Positions 18,729 through 26,348 of a DNA stretch of 64,000 nt are shown one piece after another (the first letter of the stretch is position 1; each line of letters opens with the position of its first letter). The DNA is from Mangrovibacterium sp041596335. Its GTDB lineage: Bacteria; Bacteroidota; Bacteroidia; Bacteroidales; Prolixibacteraceae. The notes under the pieces were generated by a model that did not search any database, had not been told where the DNA came from, and was given only the letters and a program-made list of their open reading frames with translations. The stretch covers positions 124,001-188,000 of the forward strand of contig NZ_JBFHIT010000003.1 in NCBI RefSeq assembly GCF_041596335.1, in the 5' to 3' direction. The position numbers and the translations under genes were made by a program.

Positions 18729-20384
18729 TTATTTGATCAGTAGCACCCAGTCGTTTTGTTGGTCGGGTGGTGAGAACAAGATCGTTTCGTTTGTTGCCAC
18801 TGAAATAGGAGCGTTGGTTTGTATATCGCCGTTTATGGTGTTTATCCATTTGCAGCTCGCGTAATTTCCTTTTTCGACTTGAAGATTGAAAGGCTTGCCG
18901 GCAATGGAAAAAACCAGATATTGGCGACTCGGCTCGGCCAGGCACCAAACCGCTTTGCTATCGCAACCAGACAAGAGTGAATCGGCCGGATTCATCGTGT
19001 AAAATTGAACTTCGGTGTTCATAATATTACTCAGCAGATCGATCTGGCGGGCCGAAGCTTCATAGGGGTTTCCGTCATCGAAGAAAGGCAATCCTTCGGG
19101 GCCACGCGCCACCAGCGAATCTTCGCCGGCATGTCCGCACCAGTTAAACGAGGCTCCGGCAGTTACACAGGCCCAGGCCGACTGACGTAAATCAGCCAAC
19201 GTAGCGTTGGTCCGCTGTTGCCAAAAGCGGCGCCAGAGCGCGTTTCCTTCAATCATATAAACCGGTTTTCCGGGGAAATAGCCAGCTAGACAGGCCTCGT
19301 GGTGTGTCCAGGCTTCTTTCCAATAGGGGCGGTCAGCATTGCGGTCTTCCGAAAAGATGGAGTGGTTCTCAATAGCCGCAAAATTATATTCAGGTCGGTT
19401 GTACTCGTTTTCAATCGGGTGTTCATCTTCATAGGTACGCAGGTGGTCGAAAACATCATACTTTTGAACCAGTCTGGCCCAGCCCAATTCGGAATCCTCG
19501 CGGTTTCCGGGCACTTCCCACACAAAACCCCAGCCTGCAATATTGGCGTAGGGAGCCAGTCGGGCAACCGTGTAGCGAACCAGGAAGTCTTTTTCATCGT
19601 CACTCAGATTTGTCCATTCGGGTCCTTCGTTCTTGCTTCCGTCGAAACCCAAAAACAGGTGCAGTCCGATATTGCGGTCGTTCAGCCACGAAACATGTTG
19701 CTCCATCATTTTCCACACATCCAGCCGCATGGTGCCCGATGCATCTCCATCGGTGTAGAGCGCAAGATCCTGGGTTGGCGGCGGAGGGCCGTCATGGTAA
19801 ATTTGGGTGAAACAGCACAGCGACAAGAGCCAGTTCACCTGCAAATGGTTGTAACCGCGGTCAATCATTGGCTGATAGACATTCGCGGTAACCCAATCGA
19901 ATGGTTGAGCAATGGAGCCGTGACCGCTTTCGTAATATGACTTTAGCCAAACCGGATCGGTTCCGTTGTATGCCAGCCAACGCGGATTATCCTGATAGGC
20001 CCGCAGGATACCTTTTCCTGCATTTGTGGTGTCGCACACGAATGACGATTTGCCGCCGGGGGTGCCGTCGCTCCAGATCCATTGATATTGCCATTCACCA
20101 ACTTCATCGGGAATAAAGCGGATCTTCCAAATCGAACCACTCTCTTTGTTACCTCCACCTGCTCCGTCACCGTCGAAAAAGCCTATGAATTCAGTCTTTT
20201 TCCCTGATGGTGCCGTAAAGGTGCAGTTCAGCTCAACATCGGTAAACCGGTTCGTATAGGGAGACTTATTTTCCAATGCCTGCTCAAATGTGCGGTAAAG
20301 GCCAACTCTTGTCTTCGGTTGTGTCGTTGTGCAACAGTAGGTAGATAACACGAGCGCAAGAAAAATAAGAATGCTGTTTCTCAT
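18729..20384 (-). CDS. Lipoprotein glycoside hydrolase with DUF5060, TIM-barrel and C-terminal beta domain; possible second apiosidase
   Basis: A 551-residue lipoprotein (signal ending LSTYCC, Cys17 or Cys18). Residues about 26-125 are a DUF5060 Ig-like domain (FTDVELNCTFTAPSGK, then VGEWQYQW). Residues about 130-450 look like a clan GH-A barrel, with candidate catalytic glutamates E290 in WGFVWEVPGN and E379 in VYMIEGNALW. The last 80 residues match the small beta domain at the end of the GH140 protein (ending FSPPDQQNDWVLLIK). This architecture is close to GH140 without being the same family member. It lies between the split transketolase and the ABC binding protein, so it probably frees the sugar that the transporter takes up. 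The exact CAZy family is not certain. Confidence 0.75.
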   Translation of the reverse strand: MRNSILIFLALVLSTYCCTTTQPKTRVGLYRTFEQALENKSPYTNRFTDVELNCTFTAPSGKKTEFIGFFDGDGAGGGNKESGSIWKIRFIPDEVGEWQYQWIWSDGTPGGKSSFVCDTTNAGKGILRAYQDNPRWLAYNGTDPVWLKSYYESGHGSIAQPFDWVTANVYQPMIDRGYNHLQVNWLLSLCCFTQIYHDGPPPPTQDLALYTDGDASGTMRLDVWKMMEQHVSWLNDRNIGLHLFLGFDGSKNEGPEWTNLSDDEKDFLVRYTVARLAPYANIAGWGFVWEVPGNREDSELGWARLVQKYDVFDHLRTYEDEHPIENEYNRPEYNFAAIENHSIFSEDRNADRPYWKEAWTHHEACLAGYFPGKPVYMIEGNALWRRFWQQRTNATLADLRQSAWACVTAGASFNWCGHAGEDSLVARGPEGLPFFDDGNPYEASARQIDLLSNIMNTEVQFYTMNPADSLLSGCDSKAVWCLAEPSRQYLVFSIAGKPFNLQVEKGNYASCKWINTINGDIQTNAPISVATNETILFSPPDQQNDWVLLIK

Positions 20385-20478
20385 CGTTGGTTTAGTTTTA
20401 TTGGTTCAATATTGGACCGCGAACGGAGCCGCGATTGCCGGAAGAAGTTTGGAATAAACACCCATCCGGAGAGAGGAG

Positions 20479-20530
20479 AAATTGCCGGTTCTGAAGTCCC
20501 GAAGGACAGGCGACACAAAACCGGCAATTT
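20479..20530. other. Two-tier hairpin in the transketolase/DUF5060 intergenic gap
   Basis: The 192-base gap holds a perfect 12-base inverted repeat (AAATTGCCGGTT at 20479-20490, complement at 20519-20530). Inside its 28-base loop is a second stem, GTCC-CGAA-GGAC at 20496-20507. A further GC-rich stretch follows at 20424-20445. In operon RNA this would fold as a long stem with a stable tetraloop hairpin inside. It may be an RNA processing or stability element, or a trace of a small repeat element. It is not a classic terminator because no U-run follows. Confidence 0.55.
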
Positions 20531-20576
20531 ATACTGGAGGAACGTTTAATATAGGCTCATTGGACGAGCGATGCCA

Positions 20577-21551
20577 TCAATCTATGCACCCATTGGTTTT
20601 TAAGGTCAGTATTTTTTTGGCCGTTTGTGCTAATCCTTCGGCGGAAATACCATAGTAACCGAATATCTCATTCTGCGATCCGGTAACAGTATCTTCGTCG
20701 GGGATGCCGATAATCTTAAACGGAACAATCGCCTGGTTTTGCAGCAGCAGTGAAGCGCAGGCCTCACCCAGACCGCCATGAACACTGTGTTCCTCGACAG
20801 TGATGATGGCTTTGCATTTTTTCGCCAGGCGAAGAATGCTTGCTTCATCCAGTGGGCTAATGGTGTGCATACTGACTACTTCGGCAGAAATACCCTGTTC
20901 TTCGAGCAATATGGCTGCTTCGTAGGCCGGAGCAACAGTTTCGCCACAGGCAATGAAAGCGACATCGGTTCCTTCGCAAATCACCGATGCTTTACCAATT
21001 TCGAAAGTCTCGCTTGCGCGTGGCAAGTGCGGCATGTTCTTCTTCCCGAACTTGATGAAGACCGGTTTTTCAGATTGTGCGGCATAAGTGATTACCTGTC
21101 GGGTCTCAAAGTTATCGGACGGAATTAAGATCTGCATGTTATGGATGGCGCGCAAAGCGGCTATATCGTGCAGCGAATGATGGGTCGACCCCAATGCTCC
21201 GTAACTGACGCCGGCGCTGATGCCAATCAGGCTGACGGGTTGGTTCGAATAAGCCACATCGTTTTTCACTTGCTCCAGTGAGCGGGTTGCCAGGAAACAG
21301 GCCGGTGATACGGCAAATACCGATTTCCCGGTCGAAGCCAATCCCGCGGCAACGCCAACGAGGTTTTGCTCGGCAATGCCTACTTCTACAATTTGCTCGG
21401 GCAGTTTTTCGGCGTATGGAACGAGTTTGCCCGATCCGCGCGAGTCGCTGGTAACCGCCAATATATTTGGATTCTTTTCGGCCAACTCAATCAAAGTTGC
21501 TGAAAATTCTTCCAGGTTTGCTTTTCCTAAACTTAAAGGTTTCAGACTCAT
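20577..21551 (-). CDS. aptB: Transketolase C-terminal subunit (candidate apulose-4-phosphate transketolase subunit B)
   Basis: A 324-residue protein comprising the pyrimidine-binding and C-terminal domains of a split transketolase. VEVGIAEQNLVGVAAGLA (about 56-73) carries the conserved glutamate (E61) that activates thiamine diphosphate. The C-terminal domain starts near residue 190 (IGKASVICEGTDVAFIACG). It begins 10 bases after the N-terminal subunit gene, so the two halves form one enzyme. With a FucI-fold isomerase and an FGGY kinase in the same operon, the best fit is the known non-oxidative apiose route, in which apulose 4-phosphate and glyceraldehyde 3-phosphate give dihydroxyacetone phosphate and xylulose 5-phosphate. 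The gene symbol is by analogy with that pathway; a generic pentose-phosphate role is the alternative. Confidence 0.8.
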   Translation of the reverse strand: MSLKPLSLGKANLEEFSATLIELAEKNPNILAVTSDSRGSGKLVPYAEKLPEQIVEVGIAEQNLVGVAAGLASTGKSVFAVSPACFLATRSLEQVKNDVAYSNQPVSLIGISAGVSYGALGSTHHSLHDIAALRAIHNMQILIPSDNFETRQVITYAAQSEKPVFIKFGKKNMPHLPRASETFEIGKASVICEGTDVAFIACGETVAPAYEAAILLEEQGISAEVVSMHTISPLDEASILRLAKKCKAIITVEEHSVHGGLGEACASLLLQNQAIVPFKIIGIPDEDTVTGSQNEIFGYYGISAEGLAQTAKKILTLKTNGCID

Positions 21552-21561
21552 CGGGTTCTAT

Positions 21562-22422
21562 TTATGAGTTTACGGTATTGAGTTGTTTCAAAATTTCAGT
21601 TTCCTGTTGGTCGAGTTCGGAAATGGCTTGCTGGTATTCTGCATCCGAAGGAACACCGTGGTGCCATTTTTTAACGTCTTCCATGAAGCTCACACCCTTT
21701 CCTTTCACCGTATTGGCAATCACAAAGGTTGGTTTTCCTGAGGCTTCGGGCGCTGCATTAAGCGCTTGGCGCAACTCGCTGATGTTGTTTCCATCGATTG
21801 AAACCACATGCCAACCAAAAGCCCTCCACTTTTCATCAATGGGATGGGGCGAACATACTTCGCTGTTACGACCGGTAATTTGGAGGGTATTGTGGTCGAG
21901 AATGGCCACTAGGTTGTCGAGCTTGTAATGAGCTGCCAGCATTGCGGCCTCCCAGTTTGAGCCTTCGGCCAGCTCGCCGTCGCCCAGCAATGTGAAAACA
22001 CGGTAGTCGGCCTTGTCCTTTTTGCCGGCCAGCGCAATTCCTGCACTGATTGGCAATCCGTGTCCTAATGCTCCGGTGTTAAACTCAATACCGTTTACCT
22101 TGCGGGTAGGGTGTCCTACATATTTCGATTTGAATTTGCAAAGTGTTTCCAGGTCGGTTTCCGGGTAGAATCCCTTATCGGCCAAGACCACGTAAAGCGA
22201 TTCAACCGAATGACCTTTACTTTGGATATAGCGGTCGCGAGCAGCATCTTTGAAGTTTTCAGGCGACACATTCATTACATCGTTGTACAGCACATTCAGA
22301 ATGTCGGTGCAGGAAAGGCTGCCGCCGGTGTGTCCAGCTTTGGCGATTTTAATGTATTTCAGTAATGCTTTACGGTAGCGGACCGACTTTAGCATCAATT
22401 CCTGATCGGTGAATTTTTTCAT
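21562..22422 (-). CDS. aptA: Transketolase N-terminal subunit (candidate apulose-4-phosphate transketolase subunit A)
   Basis: A 286-residue protein equal to the thiamine-diphosphate-binding half of transketolase. AKAGHTGGSLSCTDIL (about 27-42) and the ThDP/Mg motif LLGDGELAEGSNWEA (145-159, GDG at 147-149) with the following HNT are intact. TGALGHGLPISAGIAL (about 116-131) is also typical. It is cytoplasmic and forms a heteromer with the C-terminal subunit encoded directly downstream. It starts 18 bases after the isomerase gene. Split transketolases are used in several specialised sugar pathways, apiose catabolism among them. The substrate call depends on the neighbours. Confidence 0.82.
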   Translation of the reverse strand: MKKFTDQELMLKSVRYRKALLKYIKIAKAGHTGGSLSCTDILNVLYNDVMNVSPENFKDAARDRYIQSKGHSVESLYVVLADKGFYPETDLETLCKFKSKYVGHPTRKVNGIEFNTGALGHGLPISAGIALAGKKDKADYRVFTLLGDGELAEGSNWEAAMLAAHYKLDNLVAILDHNTLQITGRNSEVCSPHPIDEKWRAFGWHVVSIDGNNISELRQALNAAPEASGKPTFVIANTVKGKGVSFMEDVKKWHHGVPSDAEYQQAISELDQQETEILKQLNTVNS

Positions 22423-22440
22423 TCAGAATAAATTAATCGA

Positions 22441-23859
22441 TTACTGATGTTTATAGATGTCCCATCCCAAGTAGTTTCCAATGGCTTCTTCCAGAATTTC
22501 TGAAACATTTCCGCGGACCATGGCAACGTGGTGTTCGAACCCGTTTTTGCACATGTATTTCATCAGGTTTTGCAGGTTGGGGATTTCGCAAACAGCAATA
22601 CCGCCATCCATACCGTATGGATCGTCAGTCATGATCCCTTCGCCCAGGTACGATTTTACCGAGCCTTTGGTATCGTCGGTTGAAATGCGAAAATAGGTCA
22701 TGTTTCCGGCTGCCACTTTGCCTTTCACCGCGCCGAATGTGTCTTCGCTTCCGAGTACAGTTCCGAGTACATCGAGGCTTCCGATTTCGATATCGTTTTG
22801 GAAGAAGGACTTGGGGTAGTTGCTACAATGCGTACATACTACTTTATTACGGTCTTCGGCAAAGTTGTTGTTCCAGTCGAGGATGGCCGATGGAGTTTCC
22901 GCAGCCAAAGCCAGCGCGTACATCGAAATGGTTCCGGCCACATCGACCTCACAAGCCGACGGCATCAGTTTTTCTCCCATCATACTCATGGTAACACAGG
23001 CGGCGCAGCCGTAGTTTTTCTCGATTGATTCCCAGCATTGCAGGGCTGAAATGTCGATGTCGTTCTCATTAATCCAGTTTTCGACGGCCAGACCGAATCG
23101 GGCTTGCTTGGCGATTTTCTTTTGCGCGGTAATGGCGCAGCTCCCGTATTCCTGAATCGCTTTTACTTTGGCAACAACAGCCGGGTCGTTTTCGTCGATT
23201 TTGTTGGCCGCTGCAATAATTTCCGACATATCAACAGGTACGATGGTAATACCGTATTTCTGCAACAGTTTCTCGCTGTAGCGCATGGTTTGGAAACCGA
23301 TCGGACGGGTTCCGATAGCCCCAACACGCAGGCCGCTCAATCCTTTTACCACTCGTGCAATGCCTGCAAATTTCAGCAAGTCAGCTTCAAATTCTTTGCT
23401 GTCCAAACTGTAGGTGTGGTAAATGGTATCGGTAAATTTAATATCGTACTGATAGAAGTTGTTGCATACCGAAAGCTTTCCGCAGAAAGCATCGCGGCGG
23501 CTTTTCACATCCACCTTGTCATTGTCGTCATCTACAGCAACCACCAGGACAGGTACTTTCAGCCCCGACATTTTGATGGAGTTGACCACTCCCAGCTCAT
23601 CGCCAAAGTTGGGCAGCACGACCAGGATACCGTCGATGATATCGCTGTTTTTGCGGAACAGATCGGCACATTTTACGGCATCGGCATAGCCTTCAATGTT
23701 TCCGGTTGGCGTTTCGCTTTCTGCCAGGATAATATGTCCATAGCCCATGCTTTCCAACTTGGTGAGCACCTTTTTACGGGCGTCAACAGCCAATTGGAAG
23801 TTGAAGATATTCCGGGTGGCGATAATTACGCCGAAGGTTTGTTTCTTTGTCAATTTCAT
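22441..23859 (-). CDS. L-fucose/L-arabinose isomerase-fold aldose-ketose isomerase (candidate D-apiose isomerase)
   Basis: A 472-residue cytoplasmic protein. The fold is recognised from the N-terminal Rossmann-like start (TFGVIIATRNIFNFQLA), RVGAIGTRPIGFQTMRYSE (about 178-196), and the C-terminal metal-site motif MPSACEVDVAGTISMYAL (about 299-316, with E304 and D306). FucI and AraA use a glutamate and aspartate with manganese to interconvert aldoses and ketoses. In this operon the product would be phosphorylated by the adjacent FGGY kinase and cleaved by the split transketolase, so D-apiose to D-apulose is the natural reading. I cannot confirm that the characterised apiose isomerase has this fold, so I give no symbol. 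L-fucose or L-arabinose isomerase is less likely because no fuculose or ribulose aldolase/epimerase gene is present. Confidence 0.78.
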   Translation of the reverse strand: MKLTKKQTFGVIIATRNIFNFQLAVDARKKVLTKLESMGYGHIILAESETPTGNIEGYADAVKCADLFRKNSDIIDGILVVLPNFGDELGVVNSIKMSGLKVPVLVVAVDDDNDKVDVKSRRDAFCGKLSVCNNFYQYDIKFTDTIYHTYSLDSKEFEADLLKFAGIARVVKGLSGLRVGAIGTRPIGFQTMRYSEKLLQKYGITIVPVDMSEIIAAANKIDENDPAVVAKVKAIQEYGSCAITAQKKIAKQARFGLAVENWINENDIDISALQCWESIEKNYGCAACVTMSMMGEKLMPSACEVDVAGTISMYALALAAETPSAILDWNNNFAEDRNKVVCTHCSNYPKSFFQNDIEIGSLDVLGTVLGSEDTFGAVKGKVAAGNMTYFRISTDDTKGSVKSYLGEGIMTDDPYGMDGGIAVCEIPNLQNLMKYMCKNGFEHHVAMVRGNVSEILEEAIGNYLGWDIYKHQ

Positions 23860-23891
23860 TCTGATCTATTTTATGTGTTTATATTTTAAAA

Positions 23892-25388
23892 TCATGCGAG
23901 ACGAGCTCGATTAACAGCTTTTTGCCAACCTTTGACTAACGATTCAACATCGGTTGCACTCATTCTCGGGCTGTAGGTTTTCCCAGCAGTTCGAAGTTCT
24001 TTCAATTCCTGCAAGTCTCTCCAAAAACCAAAGGCCAATCCGGCCATATACGCAGAACCTAAAGCTGAAGCCTCTTCAATTTCTGAAGGAGAAACTTCTT
24101 GCTGAAGCAGGTCTGATTGAAACTGCATGAGGAATTTGTTCCGGGTTGGGCCACCGTCGACACGGAGTTCTTTCAATTGAATGCCGCCTTTGTTTTCCAT
24201 CAGGCTAATCAGGTCGTTTACCTGGAAGGCAATACTTTCGAGCGCTGCACGAACAATGTGCGCTTTTGTTGTATTTCGTCCCATACCGGAAAGGCATGCA
24301 CGGGCCTGGTTGTCCCAATAGGGGGCGCCCAAGCCTACAAATGCAGGAACAAAGTAGACACCGTTATTATCGGAAACTGAGTTTGCCAAGTTTTCGGTCT
24401 CGGAAGCCTGTTGAATCATGCCAACATCATTTTTCAGCCAGTTCAAGGTGTCGCCGGTACAATGGATATTTCCTTCGAAAACGTAGTGTATTTGCTTTTT
24501 GCAACTGTATCCGATGGAGGTAACCAATCCTTCCGGTGGGGTCAGCGCTTTTTCGCCAATATTCATCATGATCGACGAACCAGTTCCGTAAGTGGCTTTG
24601 GCCATTCCCGGTTTGAAGCAATTTTGACCGAATAATGCACCGTGCGAATCACCGATTAATCCGGAAATTGGTTTCGCTTGTTTGAAAAGAATATTGGGTG
24701 TGGTGTGGCCAAAAATATCATCGCTGAAGCGTACTTCGGGAAACATGTTTCGGTTCAAGCCAAAGAGATCGATCAGTTCCTGGTCCCATTCCATGCTATG
24801 AATATTGAAGAGCATAGTGCGGGAGGCATTGGAATGGTCGGTAGCATGCACTTTCCCATCGGTGAGCTTCCACAATAACCAGCTGTCCATGGTTCCTAAA
24901 AGCAATTCTCCTTTCGCTGCAAGTTCCTTTAGTCCGGGCGTGTTTTTCATGATCCAGCTAAGTTTGCTGGCTGAAAAATAGGGATCGATAATTAATCCGG
25001 TTTTGCTTCGGATCATCTCTTCAAGACCTTTTCCCTTTAATTCCCGACACATTTCGGTTCCTCGCTGGCACTGCCAAACAGCAGCATTGGCAACCGGTTC
25101 TCCGGTTGTTTTATTCCAGATCATTGCCGTTTCGCGCTGGTTTGTAATCGCGATGCCGGCAATTTTTTCCTCACTTATGCTTTGTGTTTCGGTGACTTGG
25201 CGGACAGCCTGGCAGGTATTTCCAAAAATTTCAAGTGGATCATGTTCCACGAATCCGTTTTGCGGGTAATATTGTTTATGAGGGATCGTTATTCGGTTGA
25301 TCAGCTTCCCGTTTCGGCTAAACAAGATCGCTTTAGTGCCTGAAGTACTTTGGTCAATTGCTAGAAGGTATGAGGCTGACTTTTCCAT
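23892..25388 (-). CDS. aplK: FGGY carbohydrate kinase close to glycerol kinase, altered pocket (candidate D-apulose kinase)
   Basis: A 498-residue FGGY kinase that resembles E. coli glycerol kinase along its whole length (AIDQSTSGTKAILF at 10-23, ITNQRETAMIW at 81-91, the second domain with YGTGSSIMMN). Of the residues that hold glycerol in GlpK, Arg83, Glu84, Trp103, Tyr135 and Asp245 are kept (R85, E86, W105, Y137, D247). Gln246 is replaced by S248 and Phe270 by S272. Both changes enlarge the pocket, as expected for a bulkier polyol or ketose. Context with the isomerase and split transketolase makes apulose kinase likely. The symbol is by pathway analogy. Automatic annotation as glycerol kinase would probably be wrong here. 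There is no glycerol facilitator or dehydrogenase gene nearby. Confidence 0.75.
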   Translation of the reverse strand: MEKSASYLLAIDQSTSGTKAILFSRNGKLINRITIPHKQYYPQNGFVEHDPLEIFGNTCQAVRQVTETQSISEEKIAGIAITNQRETAMIWNKTTGEPVANAAVWQCQRGTEMCRELKGKGLEEMIRSKTGLIIDPYFSASKLSWIMKNTPGLKELAAKGELLLGTMDSWLLWKLTDGKVHATDHSNASRTMLFNIHSMEWDQELIDLFGLNRNMFPEVRFSDDIFGHTTPNILFKQAKPISGLIGDSHGALFGQNCFKPGMAKATYGTGSSIMMNIGEKALTPPEGLVTSIGYSCKKQIHYVFEGNIHCTGDTLNWLKNDVGMIQQASETENLANSVSDNNGVYFVPAFVGLGAPYWDNQARACLSGMGRNTTKAHIVRAALESIAFQVNDLISLMENKGGIQLKELRVDGGPTRNKFLMQFQSDLLQQEVSPSEIEEASALGSAYMAGLAFGFWRDLQELKELRTAGKTYSPRMSATDVESLVKGWQKAVNRARLA

Positions 25389-25432
25389 TGTTTTCGCTCA
25401 GTTTTTTGTTTGTTAAAATTTGCATTCATTTT

Positions 25433-25469
25433 CGAAAGCAAAAATAAACAAAAATAAACGAAAGCAAAA
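25433..25469 (-). promoter_or_regulatory. Candidate DeoR operators overlapping the kinase promoter
   Basis: In the gap between deoR and the kinase gene, two identical 11-base copies of CGAAAGCAAAA (25433-25443 and 25459-25469) lie 26 bases apart, about 2.5 helical turns. On the minus strand two TATTTTTG copies (25439-25446 and 25449-25456) match the Bacteroidota -7 box TAnnTTTG and sit between them. DeoR/GlpR-type repressors favour TTTCG half-sites. This looks like a repressed promoter for the kinase-to-permease genes, 45-80 bases ahead of the kinase start. Confidence 0.55.
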
Positions 25470-25511
25470 GAAAGTGCTTTATAACAATAAAATGAGCAAT
25501 ACAATTTAAGC

Positions 25512-25532
25512 TCAGTCCCGATTATGGGCTGA
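25512..25532 (-). terminator. Weak hairpin after deoR
   Basis: The stem TCAG-CCC / GGG-CTGA with one bulged base and a 6-base loop lies 34 bases downstream of the deoR stop. It could separate the ribB-deoR transcript from the kinase operon. It is short and lacks a clear U-run. Confidence 0.3.
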
Positions 25533-25565
25533 TAACAAATCGAATTTAACGAACATGAAAAAAAA

Positions 25566-26327
25566 CTAAGCGATTACAAGTTTGATGTCGTTCTTTTCGA
25601 AGAGAGTCAAGTCTTCGCGTTTGATTTTTGCGTCGGTTATGATGTAATCAATCAGTGAAAGTGCACCCAGACTGGCAAAGGAGCTTTTGCCGATTTTGCT
25701 GGAATCAGCGACAAGGTATACGGTGTTGGCAGATTCAATCATGCTCCGTTTTACGCAAATATCGCTGATGCTGGGGTAGGTGAGACCCGATTTTAAGGTG
25801 ATACCGGCAGTTGCAAGGAAGAGTTTATCGACGTGCAGATCATTGAAGAAGTCGGCGGCTTTTTGACCTGTCAATGAAAGGGTTGGCGCTTTGAATTCAC
25901 CGCCAGTCAATACAAGGTTGATCTCCGGATCTGCACCCAGAATCAATGCAATATTTAAAGAATTCGTAATTACAGTCAGGTTTTTATATCCGCTGATTAA
26001 TTTGGCGATCTCAGTTGTTGTGGAACCGGAATCCAGAATGATTGTATCACCGTCGTTAATGTATTCGAGTGCCTTTTTCGCAATGGCTGCTTTCTCTGCT
26101 AGATTTTCCTGATTTTGCAGACTGATGTTTCTCACACTCATTCCAATGTTTTTCAGGTAGGCTCCTCCATGCTCGCGTTCTATAAAACCGTCTTTTTCAA
26201 GCTTTTCCAAATCCTGACGAATGGTCACTTCTGTTACTTTGAATATTTTGCTGAGCTGGAGAACCTTGGCGTGTCCGTCTTCACGAATCATTTCCAAAAT
26301 CTTTTCACGACGTTGATTGGGGAGCAT
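25566..26327 (-). CDS. DeoR/GlpR-family transcriptional repressor
   Basis: A 253-residue regulator. The N-terminal winged helix (about residues 1-57) has MLPNQRREKILEMI and KVTEVTIRQDLEKLEKDGF. The DeoRC sensor domain (about 75-230) has the phosphosugar-binding signature DGDTIILDSGSTTTEIAKLI and LVADSSKIGKSSFA. Such proteins bind a phosphorylated intermediate of the pathway they control. It lies 21 bases after ribB and 177 bases before the kinase gene, whose upstream region holds paired CGAAAG repeats (25433-25469). I infer that it represses the apiose-type operon and that apulose phosphate or a related compound is the inducer. Confidence 0.9.
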   Translation of the reverse strand: MLPNQRREKILEMIREDGHAKVLQLSKIFKVTEVTIRQDLEKLEKDGFIEREHGGAYLKNIGMSVRNISLQNQENLAEKAAIAKKALEYINDGDTIILDSGSTTTEIAKLISGYKNLTVITNSLNIALILGADPEINLVLTGGEFKAPTLSLTGQKAADFFNDLHVDKLFLATAGITLKSGLTYPSISDICVKRSMIESANTVYLVADSSKIGKSSFASLGALSLIDYIITDAKIKREDLTLFEKNDIKLVIA

Positions 26328-26348
26328 AGGCTTGAGTTTTTAAGTTCT

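Noticed and set aside
23892..25388. Housekeeping glycerol kinase
   Set aside because: No glycerol facilitator or glycerol phosphate dehydrogenase nearby; two glycerol-contact residues are replaced; the gene is inside an isomerase/transketolase/importer operon.
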